Positions 63,766-64,000 of a DNA stretch of 64,000 nt are shown here, piece by piece. This DNA comes from CAVRUD01 sp963849635 (GTDB lineage Bacteria > Chloroflexota > Chloroflexia > Thermomicrobiales > UBA6265). The notes beneath the pieces are model-generated. The model did no database searches, was not told the origin of the DNA, and was given only the letters and a program-made list of their open reading frames with translations. Each line of letters begins with the position of its first letter. Position 1 is the first letter of the stretch. The stretch lies in the NCBI GenBank assembly GCA_963849635.1, contig CAWKIA010000010.1, forward strand, positions 1 to 64,000, written 5' to 3'. Position numbers and translations under genes: made by a program.

Positions 63766-64000
63766 TTAGGGCTTCTGATAGACCAGCGAGATCCAGTCCT
63801 CCATCTGCGCCCGGTTAAGCAACTGCAGCCCATGGGCGTCAAAGGCGGCGCGGACGCCAACCTCTTTTCCTTCGATGATTCCGGCCAGCACGATCGTCCC
63901 ACCCGGAGCGATGGCAGCCACCAGATCGTCCGCCAGTTCGGTCAATACGCGGGCAATGATATTGGCCAGTACAAGGTCGTACGTGCCCTCAAATGGCGCA
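63766..64000 (-). CDS. prmA: Ribosomal protein L11 methyltransferase, C-terminal part (runs off the window)
   Basis: The last 77 or so residues are present, ending at 63766; the 5' part lies beyond 64000. Visible are APFEGTYDLVLANIIARVLT (the NI motif of the SAM pocket) and VAAIAPGGTIVLAGIIEGKE with the closing QMEDWISLVYQKP. These match the C-terminus of PrmA, which trimethylates L11. Related small-molecule methyltransferases share the fold, so the name is likely but not certain from this part alone. Confidence 0.8.
   Translation of the reverse strand, partial: APFEGTYDLVLANIIARVLTELADDLVAAIAPGGTIVLAGIIEGKEVGVRAAFDAHGLQLLNRAQMEDWISLVYQKP

Overview
The window is 64 kb of GC-rich bacterial DNA, roughly 60-65 % GC by eye. 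Gene content points to the Chloroflexota, most likely a Thermomicrobia-like lineage. The clues are a GH57-type glycogen branching enzyme beside the GlgE/TreS/maltokinase genes, a T-box ahead of pheS, an F420-type LLM oxidoreductase, a DUF512 radical-SAM protein, a DUF3662-FHA/FHA pair, a VanW protein and MreB. This assignment is inferred from families; no rRNA or tRNA gene was found.

Layout. 1-8.5 kb is ordinary accessory metabolism: a nuclease-like/HPRT-like fusion, a cupin, dihydrolipoamide dehydrogenase, an FAH-family hydrolase, an SDR, a Ham1-family NTPase and a NarL-type two-component pair. 8.5-15 kb is an accessory patch with decayed genes: two paralogous small exported proteins, a methyltransferase remnant, a tandem-PAP2 haloperoxidase-like protein, small exported proteins, a large NB-ARC/LuxR regulator and a response-regulator remnant. 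15-27.4 kb is the alpha-glucan/trehalose block: MarR regulator, GlgX, GlgE, TreS, maltokinase, GH57 branching enzyme and MalQ. 27.5-32 kb holds a lipoprotein, mreB, a low-complexity protein, a DEDDh exonuclease and adenosine deaminase. 32.1-33.7 kb is a dead IS4-type element flanked by REP-like palindromes. 33.7-45.5 kb holds an LLM oxidoreductase, radC, a LigB-like protein, MFS transporter, ftsY, pentapeptide protein, an ABM-NhaA fusion, ffh, a secreted acidic protein and eno. 45.5-51 kb holds the T-box, pheS, pheT and hisD. 51-64 kb holds the ruvA/amidohydrolase/PP2C overlap cluster, an LppX-like protein, DHA2 transporter, rpe, a membrane protein, the FHA genes, VanW protein, a glycosyltransferase, the DUF512 protein and a 5'-cut prmA.

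How the genes work together. TreS and maltokinase would turn trehalose into maltose 1-phosphate, GlgE would polymerise it, the GH57 enzyme would branch the polymer, and GlgX and MalQ would trim and rearrange it. FtsY and Ffh supply the protein part of co-translational targeting. PP2C plus two FHA proteins imply Ser/Thr phosphorylation, though no kinase lies in the window.

Caveat on quality. At least fourteen one-base frameshifts interrupt otherwise intact proteins, including eno, pheS (two), pheT (two, compensating) and lpdA. This looks more like residual indel error in the assembly than true gene loss. Such genes are given here as one CDS spanning the break.
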